From Hygrocybe punicea (Eukaryota; Basidiomycota; Agaricomycetes; Agaricales; Hygrophoraceae): a stretch of DNA of 64,000 bases. A program made the translations under genes and the position numbers. The stretch covers positions 5,387,590 to 5,451,589 of the forward strand of contig OY744471.1 in NCBI GenBank assembly GCA_963556145.1, written 5' to 3'. Within the stretch, counting starts at the first letter, position 1; each line of letters starts with the position of its first letter. Positions 12,763 through 23,558 of this stretch are shown piece after piece. Under the pieces are notes generated by a model. It saw nothing but the letters and a program-made list of their open reading frames with translations. It was not told the DNA's origin and searched no databases.

Positions 12763-13660
12763 TGTAGATGCGGGTTCTTGGTGGCTTCGGAACTATAATA
12801 AAAGAAATAAATATTAAAGATCCTAACCAAAGGGGTGTCAGCGTAGAAGTGACTGGATAATTCAGTGTCAGGAATAGTAGTAAAAGGAAGTGAAAGTGAA
12901 ATAAAAGTAAAGCTGCCGCATAAACTGGACTAATGACGACGAATCCGGCGATGAACGGAGTCAAAACGGATAAATGACGATGAACCCGACGATGCCGACG
13001 ATGTCAGGTACGGCGGGTCGGGTCGGGTCGGAAACAATGAACGAATATACGGAAACAACGATAAAGACGACGAAGTGGACTATAAAAGCTAAGGGTCTAC
13101 ATGGACGAGCATTTGAAGGGTTTAAAAGGCGATTCTGACTAAAGGGAAATGGGGACTAAGGGTATGTTATTTTGTACGGTCGTCGGGGACCGTTTTTATA
13201 GTACAGGAAACAGTAATCTACTTTCGGACATGTCTACTTCGGCCGATGGTGAGCTACAAAGAAAGGTTGGAATGGGGATGTGGAAAGGGGGGTTGCAAAG
13301 CAACGAAGACAGGAAATGGAGGGGAAAAGGAATATGCGAGGAAAAGATGGAAAATGTCCTACATATCTCCAAATGGACGACGGGATGCATAAATATGGTA
13401 AGTCCGAAGTTGGGGATTGAGTCCGATGAGATCCATCTTCTAGGATTGGAACTCCGAGGTGTTTGAGGCTGCCGGATTTGGTCCGAGAGCGGCTGTGACG
13501 AAGCGGCATACGTCGGGTTACGTCGGTCACGTCGGGTCACGTCACATCACATCACGTCGGGTTACGTCGGGTTCGAATGCAAGTCGAATGGCAGCATCGG
13601 GTTGGTCCGGATTCGTGATATATTGATGATACGGACTCAGAGGGACGTCGACCCTCTACA
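12763..13660 (+). mobile_element. Solo LTR, family 1 (898 bp)
   Basis: It begins TGTAGATGCGGG and ends GACCCTCTACA, and is flanked by a 4-bp duplication, GCGG (12759-12762 and 13661-13664). A TATAAAAGC at about 13080 is a candidate promoter. It is homologous to 1-248 and, inverted, to 49798-50663. It lies in the 3' coding part of the minus-strand cysteine-cluster gene. Confidence 0.85.
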
Positions 13661-14038
13661 GCGGTGTTAAACTTGGTCTGATCAAGACTGCTTCAAAGTC
13701 ACAGCGATGAGCTTGCATCTGCGAAACCCAGAATGTCTCCATCATTGCCTTCAATCCTCACACCTCGGCTTCGAGTGCTTGTACCTGGGCCCTGAGCACC
13801 AGGCCCTCACTGTTTGAAGCCTCGGAGCGGTTAACTTGTCCTAAAACATCCATCTGAGGATAGAATACCAATAGGTATGCCATAGCTACATATTGACAGA
13901 ATCTGTGAATGAAGCATGAAAAAATAATGGTTGAATTCCTCACATCCATCCAGCATATTCATTTTCACCGAATACTCCTCATCCTTCACCACCTCCTTCC
14001 TCTTTCCTTTGGCCCTCTTTGTCGGGCCCCATTCGGGA

Positions 14039-14917
14039 TAGTGTTGCCATAGTCCAGTTCGGAACCGATCCAAACCCGGTTCAAACCCCAATCCAAACCC
14101 TAAGTTCAGTCTAAGTTCAGCACTTTGGCTGAACTGAACCACAGGTCCGGTGCGGGGTTCTGGGCCCTTCAGAAATTTCTAAACAGCTTGGAACTGGGTC
14201 CAAACTGTGAACTCATTTGTACATAGATACTGAAATATTCAATTTTTGTATTAATTTTTGGGTATGAACTTGCAAGAACTTGGGTCATGTGACCTTAAAC
14301 ATACACGTGAATTCAAACAGTGTAGACTCAACAACAACAGCAATGAACAATAACAGCAACACTGTAAGTAATTAGTTTATTTCATACTTTACTGACATTT
14401 TCTTACACAAAGAAGCCCCCCATGGCCCATGCCCATGCCCACGTCTGCCTGCACCCATGCCAAAACCACACCAATGCCCACGACGGGAACCACGAATGGT
14501 AGCGACAAAAGGATGCAGCAGGGAGTGGTGCGGCCACCCCTGCTGCTAAGGTACATCGTCTTTATTATATTTCATTGGTTATCTATACTTACCCCCCACA
14601 GCTCCATGATGCCCATGAGCGTGGACACGGCAGCAGCCCCATGGCAACCCCAGCAGCAGTGGCAGCAGCCACAGCTGCAATGAAAATGGCTGCACCAACA
14701 ATGGCAGCACCAACAGCAGCAGCAGCAGCAGCCTCGACAGTGGCAGCGGCAGCAGCCTTGACAGTGGCAGCGGCAGCAGCCTTGACAGCAGCAGTGGCAG
14801 CAGCAGCAACAGCAACAGCAGCAGCAGCAGCGGCAGCGGCAATGGCAACAGCAGCAGCAGCCACGGCAACAGCGGCAGTGGCAATGGCGACAGCAGCAGC
14901 AGCAGCAGCAACGGCGA

Positions 14918-14948
<31 letters not shown>

Positions 14949-15279
14949 GGCAATGGCAGCAGTAGCAACAACGGCGCCAGCAGCGACGCAGCACCAATGC
15001 AGCAACAGTGGCGACACAGCTTCCTCCCCACCCCTCCCAACTGCTCGCAACCCCAGGCCCATGTCAATTGACGTGGCGCTGTGGCTTGCGAGGAAATTTG
15101 AGGGTGGAGGAGGACGGTTCGCGGTCCAAACCATGTCCAGATGCAGACCGAACTGCACGGAATGGTCCCATGCGGTTCCGGTTCCAGTTCAGCAGAAGGG
15201 CCAAACTGAACTGAAGGTCCGGTTTTGAGTTCAGCCAAAAAGGCCAAAAACCAGACCAAACTGGACTTCAGCAACACTG
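14039..15279. mobile_element. Non-autonomous hAT-like element with an alanine-coding GCA repeat (1,241 bp)
   Basis: The left end TAGTGTTGCCATAGTCCAGTTCGG is matched by the inverted right end (CAGTGTTGCTGAAGTCCAGTTTGG read inward). Subterminal regions at 14055-14160 and 15110-15250 are packed with GGTTC/GAACC units. The flanks ATTCGGGA (14031-14038) and GTTCGAAA (15280-15287) fit a decayed 8-bp duplication, differing at three positions, all transitions. The middle is a GCA/CAG-rich tract and a GTCAATTGACGTGG motif at 15063. No transposase is present. Confidence 0.7.
14630..14990 (+). repeat. GCA/GCN trinucleotide tract within the hAT-like element
   Basis: This is a long imperfect GCA/GCG/CAG tract with interspersed ATG and ACA triplets. 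It is open in several frames on both strands (polyalanine on the plus strand; polyleucine, polyalanine or polycysteine on the minus), which is what such repeats give by default. I do not call it a gene. Confidence 0.8.
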
Positions 15280-17518
15280 GTTCGAAATGCAGAGAAGGCA
15301 TGAGTGGTGAGAGTTTGGAGGCAATTGGGGAGTCAATTGGGGCATATAAGCATGATTTTCAGGGCCGAAGCTCCATTGGAGGGGCAGTCGCCTTTGGCTC
15401 CAGAACTTTCACCACCAGTGCTGGCGACTTCACCTTCAAAATCACTTTTCGGATGGCTTTGAAGTTTGGCACCAGTCCTTCACTGGCCATGCTTGGCTTC
15501 CAGACTGTCCTCGACCTCTTGCTTGGGCCTGCTTGGGCCTGCTTGTCCTACCCCACTCCATTTGTTGTCATCAGGCCAGACACATCTGACCTTTGACCAG
15601 TTGCATTCAGTACAAGCCGTTCTCGGGCCCTTGATGCACCAATATGTTGGCCATCGGTCAGAGCATCTCTGACAAGACTGAGAGTACATGAGTTTAACAG
15701 AATGGATGTCAAGGAAACTAAATGACGTACTTGTTCTTTGGTGAGTGGACTCCCTTCCACACCCTGTTTCATCCTATTCACCCGCCGAGCCTTTGACTGT
15801 GAAGGGCGAACTCTTCTTTTCAACATCCTGGAGATCAGCTCTTCATCCTCCTCATCCTCGTCCTTCACTTCAACCTCCTCTTCTCCATCATCTTCTTCTC
15901 ATCCTCCTCCATCTCAGACTCTTCCCAGACCACCTTTGCTTTTGCCTTCCCTTTTGCTTTCCCTGCCCCAGCCAAATGCGTCATCATCAGGAACAGTACC
16001 TTGTTGGGTTCAGATTTAACTATTGGTACAGGAGTTCAGTAAACACATTGCCACACCAGTGTCTATGGTGGAATATCACTCACTGAACTTATTCACCCAC
16101 CAGTGACGACTGATCGCATTTCCTTGCCATTCGAGAGTCATTCGTCCATCCTCATATGCTGCTTCATTCACATTGTTCGGATCGTCCCTTTGAATCTCTT
16201 TGAACCTTGGCAATTGTGCTGGTGAAGCATAGCGTTCCCAGTATTCCCTGGCTGCACTTTTAAGATCCTGGGTATATGGACATGGATACTGGCCTTTTGT
16301 GCAGCTTGATGAATTTCCACAACTGACACCTTTGCAAAGAATAAATCAAATGCAACAAATGGTTAGATTGGAGGACATACCACATCATGAGTGATATGGT
16401 ATATGAAATGCTCCCGCTGAGCAGCATCATTCTCACCTGGCATTAATAGCAAGGCGAGGGCCAGATGAGCATTGAGCAAATAGAGCCTGTCTTGGTACTC
16501 CAAAGCAGGCTGATAGGAAGTGGATGTTTCAGTTGCCATTGGGGTGGACTGGTAGACGATTCACAGGCAAATTTGTGGTATTGACAAAAAATCGGTGTTG
16601 CCACCTGAATGACTAATATTATTATGGTATTTATTCAAACAAACAAACAAACAAAGAGTCATTGGTCTTAGAGGCAATCAAAAACACCACAAGTCAAAGA
16701 CAGTAAGTAATAATACATGGCTCTTTCCAAAAGTGAGCCATTTCTTAAGCTCACAAGATTGTTTATTGAGTGATTAATTGTAAATTCTAGTCACCCTGAA
16801 GAGTATGTCATCTAAAACTAACATTTATTTGGTTTCATTTATTTTTGTTCTTAGTTCAAGCTACAAAGATGAAATCGTTGCGGGAACTGCCTTTGGTACA
16901 TGGTAGGTGTCCATGCTTCACTGAACTGACCAGTCTGAACTGTCTAACAGCCAGTTTGTTTACTTTGGCCCAACCTATGGCCCAACAAATATCAGCCCCT
17001 GATGTGCCCAAAATAAACACCGATCCTCTCTCAGCATTGACATCCACACCACCCATTCTGGCAAAGCCAGTTCCCGCCCCGGAGAAATCACCAACCCGAT
17101 TCGTTGTGGGACCTTCCAACCTAGGGGTGTGATCTCACAATTCTGGTCAAAGTAGTAGTAGGTCTTATTTGGCATACATTCTGCCAATTGGCACTGATTC
17201 AGTATGGAATCCACAGCTTCGTCGTCGCAGTCAGTCATAATTGTTGAACCATCATCCTTGCAAGACGTAGAGGATGCCGGACTTCAGTTCTCCCCCTTTG
17301 ACCACGCCAAAGCCGAAGCGGGGCCCTTTCAGTGGATCTTGCCCAGTAACAGTGAGGGAGCCAACCTGATAAAGTCCCAATCCCAGTGCATGGGCTGAGA
17401 TGGGCCAAGATAATATTGAGGCCTATTCAATTGGATGGGCCGAGATGAGCTGAGATATTCTTTTCCCTTCATATTGAATGGGCCCATAAAATTAGAAATA
17501 ACTATATCCCACTAGAAT

Positions 17519-17665
17519 TGAATGGGCCGAGATGGGGTGAGATATTTATTCCCCAATGGCATTGGATGGGCCGATATGGGGGGGGATATTTATTCCCCAA
17601 TTGCATTGGATGGGCCGATATGGGGGGGTTATTTATTCCCCACTGGCATTAGATGGGGGATATTT
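17519..17665 (+). repeat. 44-bp tandem array 1
   Basis: Three to three and a half units built on GGATGGGCCGATATGG followed by ATATTTATTCCCCA, with unit starts at about 17519, 17563 and 17608. Confidence 0.8.
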
Positions 17666-18283
17666 GTTTCCAGGCATTCTATACATATACAAGATGATGA
17701 ACAGTAACAGGGAGATTCCGGAGCATTGCAGCTATAAGCACACAACTTCTAGCCTCATCTAGTCAACTTCTTGCTGGACCTCAATTTTCCACATCTCTAT
17801 CGAAACCTGTTCTATTTCAATGTAACAATGTATACGATTCTCATCATGTAGAGGCAACAATGGCACCAGAGAAGAATGACAATTGCAGGAGACTCTGGAG
17901 CACTGCAGATATTAAGACAAAGCTTACAGCCTGAATATAGGACTGCACCAAACACCGTCACTTCTTCAACCTATTACTGGACCTCAATTTCCAGTCTTGT
18001 TTTTCTTGTGTTTTGGTTTGTTCTGCACAGATGTGTCCCTGGCATCCTCCTCACACGGCCGTTTTGGGCCCTTGCCCCACACCTCACAGGGTATCTTGTC
18101 CATGAAATATGGGTCAGCCGAGATGGACAATTCCCACTTGAAGTGGGCCAGCCGACCTCAGCCGACCAATATCCTTTCCCAAGGCATATGGCTTGGCCGA
18201 GGCATACACCTGGCCAGCCCGAGTGGGTTGGCCAACTGGGGGATATTTCCCAAAACCTAGTGGGGGTTTCAGCTTGCCATCAG

Positions 18284-18530
18284 ACGTGGGTTGGCTGACC
18301 ATCTGCCATATAATGCCTGCCCATCAGGTGTGGGTTGGCTGACCGTCTGCCATATATTGGCTGCCCATCAGGCGTGGGTTGGCCGACCCATTGGAATATA
18401 TTGGCTGCCCATCAGATGTGGGTTGGCCGACCATCTGCCATATATTGGCTCCCCAGCAGGCATGGGTTGGCCGACCGTCTGCCATATATTGTTAGGGGTT
18501 GGCTGACCCTCTCCCATATAATGGCCAGAC
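18284..18530 (+). repeat. 44-bp tandem array 2
   Basis: About five and a half units built on GTGGGTTGGCTGACC, TCTGCCATATATTGG and CTGCCCATCAGG. The last unit is shortened and diverged. Confidence 0.85.
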
Positions 18531-20981
18531 AACTATTTTCTGTTGGCAGAGGGTTATGATCCAGTTGGTCAGGTATATATCAGTTGATTCTCATGAGCTA
18601 TATCTTCTGTGATAATATTTATCAATCCATCTTGTTGACAAATGCAGTTTGTGCTTGTGCTATCATCTTTGTCCACATCACGATTAGTTTTTCTGCATAA
18701 CAGATGTGACCCCTCAGTCCTGGACCAACTTTGTCACGACATGCTTCCCATTGCACTTCCTGGTGTTGCAACCAATGAATTGTGTTACCCATTTCTGACT
18801 TGACACTTTGCAATTCTTCAGACCACCAATCATATCTGGCCTTTCCACAGAGCCAGTTTACATGATACACTGTATAGCAGATCTTCCATGAATTGCTGTA
18901 GAAGAACCATTTACCCTCCTGCATCCAATCGTTGTCCCCAGTCTTATTCCTATCTTTCATCCACCAGATCCAGGGCAGCTTGTGACTCCTCTGGCCCACT
19001 CTATTCTCCTCAAGCATATCACCACTCATCTTGAGATCCTCCTGCCTCAGTACTTTGAAACGGTCCAGCATTTCTGCACTTCCCCCTAGATTGACCAATG
19101 CCCGACGAGCCTGCCTGTAGCTTGTGGCATATTTGCCAACCTTTTGCTGGACAGCATGCACATCATCCCATGCTCGAGTCTTCTTCTTCTGACTATTTGC
19201 TCCATGGACAGAGGTTCGAAAAATTACCATTTTCTCACCCAGTGTCATCCTCAAATTTTCCAAACTGTCATTTGCTTGCCCCACCCCGAGTTCCACCTCC
19301 TGAGCAGCCAAATTTTCCAAACCCAGCCGAGCACATTCCTCGATTCCCAAGGTAGATGGCATTGTAAGTCGACAGTTTTCAGGCCATTCTGTGACGTTGT
19401 CATCATCTTCTTCATCTACCTTGCCCTCCTCATCCAAATCCATGATCCAATCATCAGCATCTGATTCACAATTCACTAAATTACAGTCATCCACTTGTTC
19501 ACCCAGTATTCCATGCATTTTCCTATGGAACGAATTGATTTGAGACTGAAGTCTATTTTGACGATCCTCCAGCTTTGCCTTTTCTGTGAAACTGGCAGTT
19601 TTATGAACAGTACGCACCATTGTTTTGAGGGTAGTCCTGTAGGGTAAAAATATATCAAAGAGACAAATGATGAGGATGAGGATAGTTCCTACTGTGCTTG
19701 TTCTATGTTTATTCCTTCATTTAATATCCTCACCCTGCCGGCCATCACATCCTTGGGGTTCCCTGTGGTCAGTCTCAACCTGATCTCCGCCTGCGATGGT
19801 GCTGGTGAAACATCATTACCGTGTCCAAATTACCCACACTTTATAAGACGAACCTTTCTCCATTTTGATGTCATATACCTTCAAATTTTCACCATGTAAA
19901 ACCATTGCATTTTGTTCCTCTTCCTTCCACTGCTCCAGAACTTGCTCATCCACTGTTTTGCAAAGCTCCTCAAAGGCTGCTTTCCTTTCCTGGGTTTCAT
20001 CCACCACTTTATCATACCATTTCAACAAAGACCGAACTTTGGGAGGGCTATGGTGATGATATGTATTGATGATATGCATGTGAATTACGTACCCATTCCT
20101 CCCAACTTCTTCCAATTGGAATCCCTCATGAGGTCATCCAGGATCTCACGTCCTTGGGATTTTGACATGAAACGAATAGCACTGGCAATCTTGTTGATGA
20201 TAGCCCAGAGTGTCTCCAAAATTTCGCCATCCTGCTGACCGGCCCCATGAACGAAGTTGAGACTGAACAGGGCAAAACACTTGGCAACATGTGCACCAAG
20301 ATGAAACTTGCCCACAGCCCCAATGATCTCGAGCGCCTCAGGGAGAGTGAGGTGGTCAGAATCGGAAACCCTTTTAGCAAAATTGATGAGCCAACTGCAG
20401 ATGATATCATATTCCACAAGTGCTTCTGTGATACCACTGTGACACAGCCTGTTGAGAGCGTTGCATATCGAATAATTGACGTTCATGTGTCTGGTGCAGG
20501 CTGTTTAATAAATTTGTCATGATCCATAGCTCAAAACACATAACTGACCATTCACCCTTCTGGAAGTCGACGACACTGTGTGGTACAAAGCAACCATGCT
20601 TTGCACATGCACATGCACCGATTCCAGTAGCATATAAGTTATGCCAATTGGCATTGGCTTGGTTGACAGCCTTATGGTTCGAGCACTGTGATCTCTGATA
20701 AAGGATCATTGATTAGATGTTCACGAAATTCACAATTCATTAATTACCTCCTTGGACTCCATGGAAGCTGCCAGATTAGTGATGCTGAAGTTCAGTTTGG
20801 TTTGGTTTTTTTGGTTTTTTTGGTTTTTTGAAAAACCTGAACCAAAACCACCAGTTCGGTTCAGCAAAATGCCAAACCAAAACCAAAACCGCTTCAAACC
20901 GTTTTTTAGTGTTCTGTTCGCATTCAAACCCGGTTCAAACGCCGAACCAATTTGATTTAAAGCTTCTCCTACCTGTCAGGT

Positions 20982-21828
20982 TCATTTTGATCCCCTGATC
21001 ATCCAAAACGGTCAAGTATTGAGTGAGTTATGATTAAAATAACTTTTATTCACAATGGAAGGACATCTGTAACATATCTTTTATTTGGATATAGTTTCCC
21101 CATGTTGGGACGAGATTCCAACACTGCAAAGACCCCAGAAAAACATTTGAACTCCCCACCCTAAACGGGGTACAGATATAATACAGAGATGTGATATCTA
21201 TTGGAGGGGGTCAACCCCCTGAATAGACTACAAAAACTATTTTCAAGGTCTGACCTCCTGAAGTGGGCTATGCCGATCACTGGCATGTCATCTATTGGTT
21301 CCATCAACAATCCAAAACTGATATAAGCAAAGCAGTTCCAACCCCAACTGGCACCCTGTTTATTGCCCAGAATATTTTTATGGTTATGGATGTCCTCCCA
21401 ATATATAGATTGTGATTTTAAAAAATGAAAATAGCATTATAAGTAAAATAGGTAAGATTACCAAATTATTTGAGTACATTACCCTCATCAAAAGGTAATG
21501 GGTTCTCTGTTAACATTAATTAATATAATCAATATCCACTCACCTATTGGACCAACTTGGAATTTCTGCATAATTGGTTACAAATTGAAGTCAGTTTAAG
21601 GAGTGACCAGATATTGGTTAAATTAACTAATCTTAGCAGAGGACCAATTATCATTTAGTGTGGGCAATGCACTCAAATAATTTGGTAATTTTATCTATTT
21701 TATTTATAATGTTATTGCCATTTTTAAAATCAAATATATATATATATATATATATTGTGAGTAAAAGTTGTTTTAATCATAACTCACTCACTACTTGACC
21801 GTTTTGAATGATCAGTGGATCAAAATGA
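20982..21828. mobile_element. MITE-like element with about 70-bp inverted ends, nested in the hAT-like element
   Basis: The left arm from TCATTTTGATCCCCTGATCA to about 21055 is matched on the opposite strand by 21757-21828, sharing AACGGTCAAGTA and GTGAGTGAGTTATGATTAAAA. There is no ORF. The target duplication is unclear. It lies wholly between the subterminal repeats of the host element, so it came later. Confidence 0.75.
21405..21756. repeat. Inner inverted-repeat element with a (TA)n end
   Basis: Arms 21413-21490 and 21655-21737 are inverted copies sharing ACCAAATTATTTGAGT and the TTATAA.TAAAATAG block. (TA)n runs at 21734-21756, with ATATATAG at the other side, may mark its edges. It may be a third nesting level or the inner part of the surrounding MITE. 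Confidence 0.55.
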
Positions 21829-23558
21829 CGGGAAGAACCGTATCTATCGGTTCGCGGTTCGAACCGGGTTCAAACGCGGTTCAGAACCGCTCAAAACCAC
21901 AGAACTGCAAACCAAACCATCGGTTTCTTTTCAGCATTTGGCTGAACCGAACCAGGTTTTTCAGTTCAGTTTGCAGTTCAAACCGGGTTCAGACCGGTTC
22001 TGAACCGAACTTCGGCATCACTATGCCAGATGAGCACGATAAGGTGCATCCTCCACCATATAGCCTTCTCCATCGATAAGGCCGACGTCGTCATCTGGCT
22101 TCCACATCTTAATCTGCTCAGCTTTGAAATTGCCATTGACAACGATGCTGGGCCTGTAAAGCCACCTGTTTCCGTGTTTGGTGAGGAACTACATGAAACC
22201 TGATCAGAATGACCCACTGATGAGGTCTATCCATCCAATCCTGGGGAAGATTTATCCCAGGCTGGGCATGCAGGGCAAAACAATGCCAGATCACCATTAC
22301 CAGGCTCCCTCTCAGTCTCATGCCCAAAGCCAAATCGTTTCTTGAGGTTCAAGTACCACCACTGTCTTGAGACCCTCATCAGTTCACATCAACGATCCTG
22401 AACAACATAGCTCAGTACTTTGTCCTGTATGTACTCTGTAACCAAAAGAAGTATATCACGAACCGGCAATGTATCAGGAAATGCATTGCAAGACAGTCTC
22501 CTTAACTTGTTGTAGAAGTTGTTTGCAGACGTTTTGCACTCCATTGAATCAATGTAAAAGTAATCCAGCAGCTGGAAAGTGAACGCCAATGATGGCCTTT
22601 TTGCCATTGCAGGATATAAACCCATACGAAGCAGTTGAATGTCTCGAGCTGGGGCATCTTCGCACGAGCACCATTGGATTCGAAGTCGGTAAATTCCAGT
22701 CGTGTGAGTGACAGTGATGATATCTTCCTTGGCGTGAACATCCAAACCCGGATCCAAATCGTCTTCCTCACCAACACTGGACATGAGAACATCATGCAGA
22801 TACGTATCTTCAACACTTTGCTCTGGTTGAACATTTCGATATGTGGGACAATTGCTTCCACCATGGCCAAGAGCCATGACTAGCCCAATTTCGTGAAGGT
22901 CATGAGGTAAAAAACATCTGCCATTCCATATCTCAATTCTGTGGAATGGATGATGCTTGTGCACCTGCAAGCAACAACATTGGCAGAAGGAAAGGCACCC
23001 ATAGCAATCAGGGCAACGAATGGAGATATCAGCCATGAGACATGTTTGACATGTAGCATCAGAAGGTGGCGCCTCAGATGATAAGAGTTCGGAGAGGTAT
23101 TGCTTGTGAATGATTTTCCAGGCCTCCATTTGGTCATTCTGAGTCTGAACGACAGCAAATTAAGATCAAACAGAACAGGTAAATATTTTATTAACCTGTC
23201 CACTTTTACGATTCCTCTGTCTCACAGGTTCCTCCTCATCCAAATTTGATGTGGAGGCAAATGGAGTCTCTTCAGTCTGTTGCGTCCATTTGATGGGACT
23301 GGGGGGTGTGATAACGGGCCTGGCCTTGACTGTCTTTCCACCTCGTTTGGTTGGCACCACTGTAAATTCCACCTCTCTCGCAAACTCTTTCTTTTTGCCC
23401 GAGTGTGATGTAACTTTTGATTTCACCATGGATGCAACAACTTGCTGAAAATGGGAAATGATGGGAAAGACCGTGCCATTTTATAAAGAAATACACGAGG
23501 CAAAACACATGGCAAACAATAAAACAATAAAAATTATGTAACAAGGCTGGCAGTAATG

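Larger units (their letters stand above)
12502..16539 (-). pseudogene. Cysteine-cluster, coiled-coil protein, split by an LTR and a hAT-like element
   Basis: The ATG at 16539 opens an N-terminal exon with a helical LNAHLALALLLMPGE block that ends in a GTATGT splice site near 16378. The next exon (about 16330-16080) has a CTKGQYPCPYTQ motif and an aromatic end (LEWQGNAISRHWWVNKF). At 15690-15550 there is a cysteine cluster with pattern CxxC...C...CxxC...C, like those of fungal zinc-cluster proteins. Downstream are a lysine-rich block (AKGKRKEVVKDEE, 14025-13985), a coiled coil (VLRAQVQALEAEV, 13800-13760) and a tail of about 88 open codons to TAA at 12502. The hAT-like element at 14039-15279 and the solo LTR at 12763-13660 both sit inside it. 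Removing the LTR and one copy of GCGG joins the two sides in one frame. An in-frame TGA is at 13758-13760. The exact function is unknown; DNA or RNA binding is possible. Confidence 0.65.
16540..18621. other. Spacer with two 44-bp tandem arrays
   Basis: No gene is recognised between the divergent start of the cysteine-cluster gene and the end of KDZ copy 2. 16629-16655 has (CAAA)n. 17519-17665 is an array of about three 44-bp units containing GATGGGCCGATATGGGG. 17700-17790 and 17870-17990 are diverged copies of one segment. 18284-18530 is a second, unrelated 44-bp array. Short plus-strand ORFs are translations of these repeats. Confidence 0.6.
20777..22023. mobile_element. Non-autonomous hAT-like element inside KDZ copy 2 (1,247 bp)
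   Basis: The ends are TAGTGATGCTGAAGTTCAGTTTGG and its inverted partner (TAGTGATGCCGAAGTTCGGTTCAG read inward), with a perfect 8-bp duplication, TGCCAGAT (20769-20776 and 22024-22031). An 8-bp duplication is the mark of the hAT superfamily. Subterminal 20790-20950 and 21840-22015 are dense in GGTTC/AACCG units. Removing the element and one duplication restores the KDZ exon frame (PYRAHLA followed by ASMESKE and a GTAATT splice site). It hosts the inverted-repeat element 20982-21828. Confidence 0.92.
18622..23429 (-). pseudogene. KDZ transposase, copy 2, split by a hAT-like element
   Basis: The ATG at 23429 starts a basic leader (residues about 1-80), followed by the CxC2 cluster in the long exon 23129-22389 (CQTCLMAD, CPDCYG, HKHHPFHR, ALGHGGSNCP). 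A block with LALFCPACP is at about 22260, where the frame shifts by one base. The exon around 22100 reads VVNGNFKAE...GYMVEDAPYRAHLA, and the hAT-like element cuts it right after this. The GIGACACAKHGCFVPHS block is at 20640-20570 and the catalytic core at 20486-20085 (EYDIICSW, GKFHLGAH, GAGQQDGEILETLW). The C-terminal helical region runs 19620-18622 and is the best preserved of the four copies, ending at a stop at 18622. Neighbours: a Ulp1-like gene starts 130 bp upstream on the same strand, and a TET/JBP-like gene lies 4 kb further out. Confidence 0.88.

Noticed and set aside
12476..12964. 162-codon minus-strand ORF across the LTR edge
   Set aside because: It runs from the LTR into the host gene in another frame. 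The frame continuous with the coiled coil across the LTR insertion is the better reading.
14575..15301. Long overlapping ORFs on both strands, 141 to 240 codons
   Set aside because: They are translations of a GCA/CAG trinucleotide tract inside a hAT-like element. Polyalanine, polyleucine and polycysteine in different frames of the same DNA show it is repeat, not gene.
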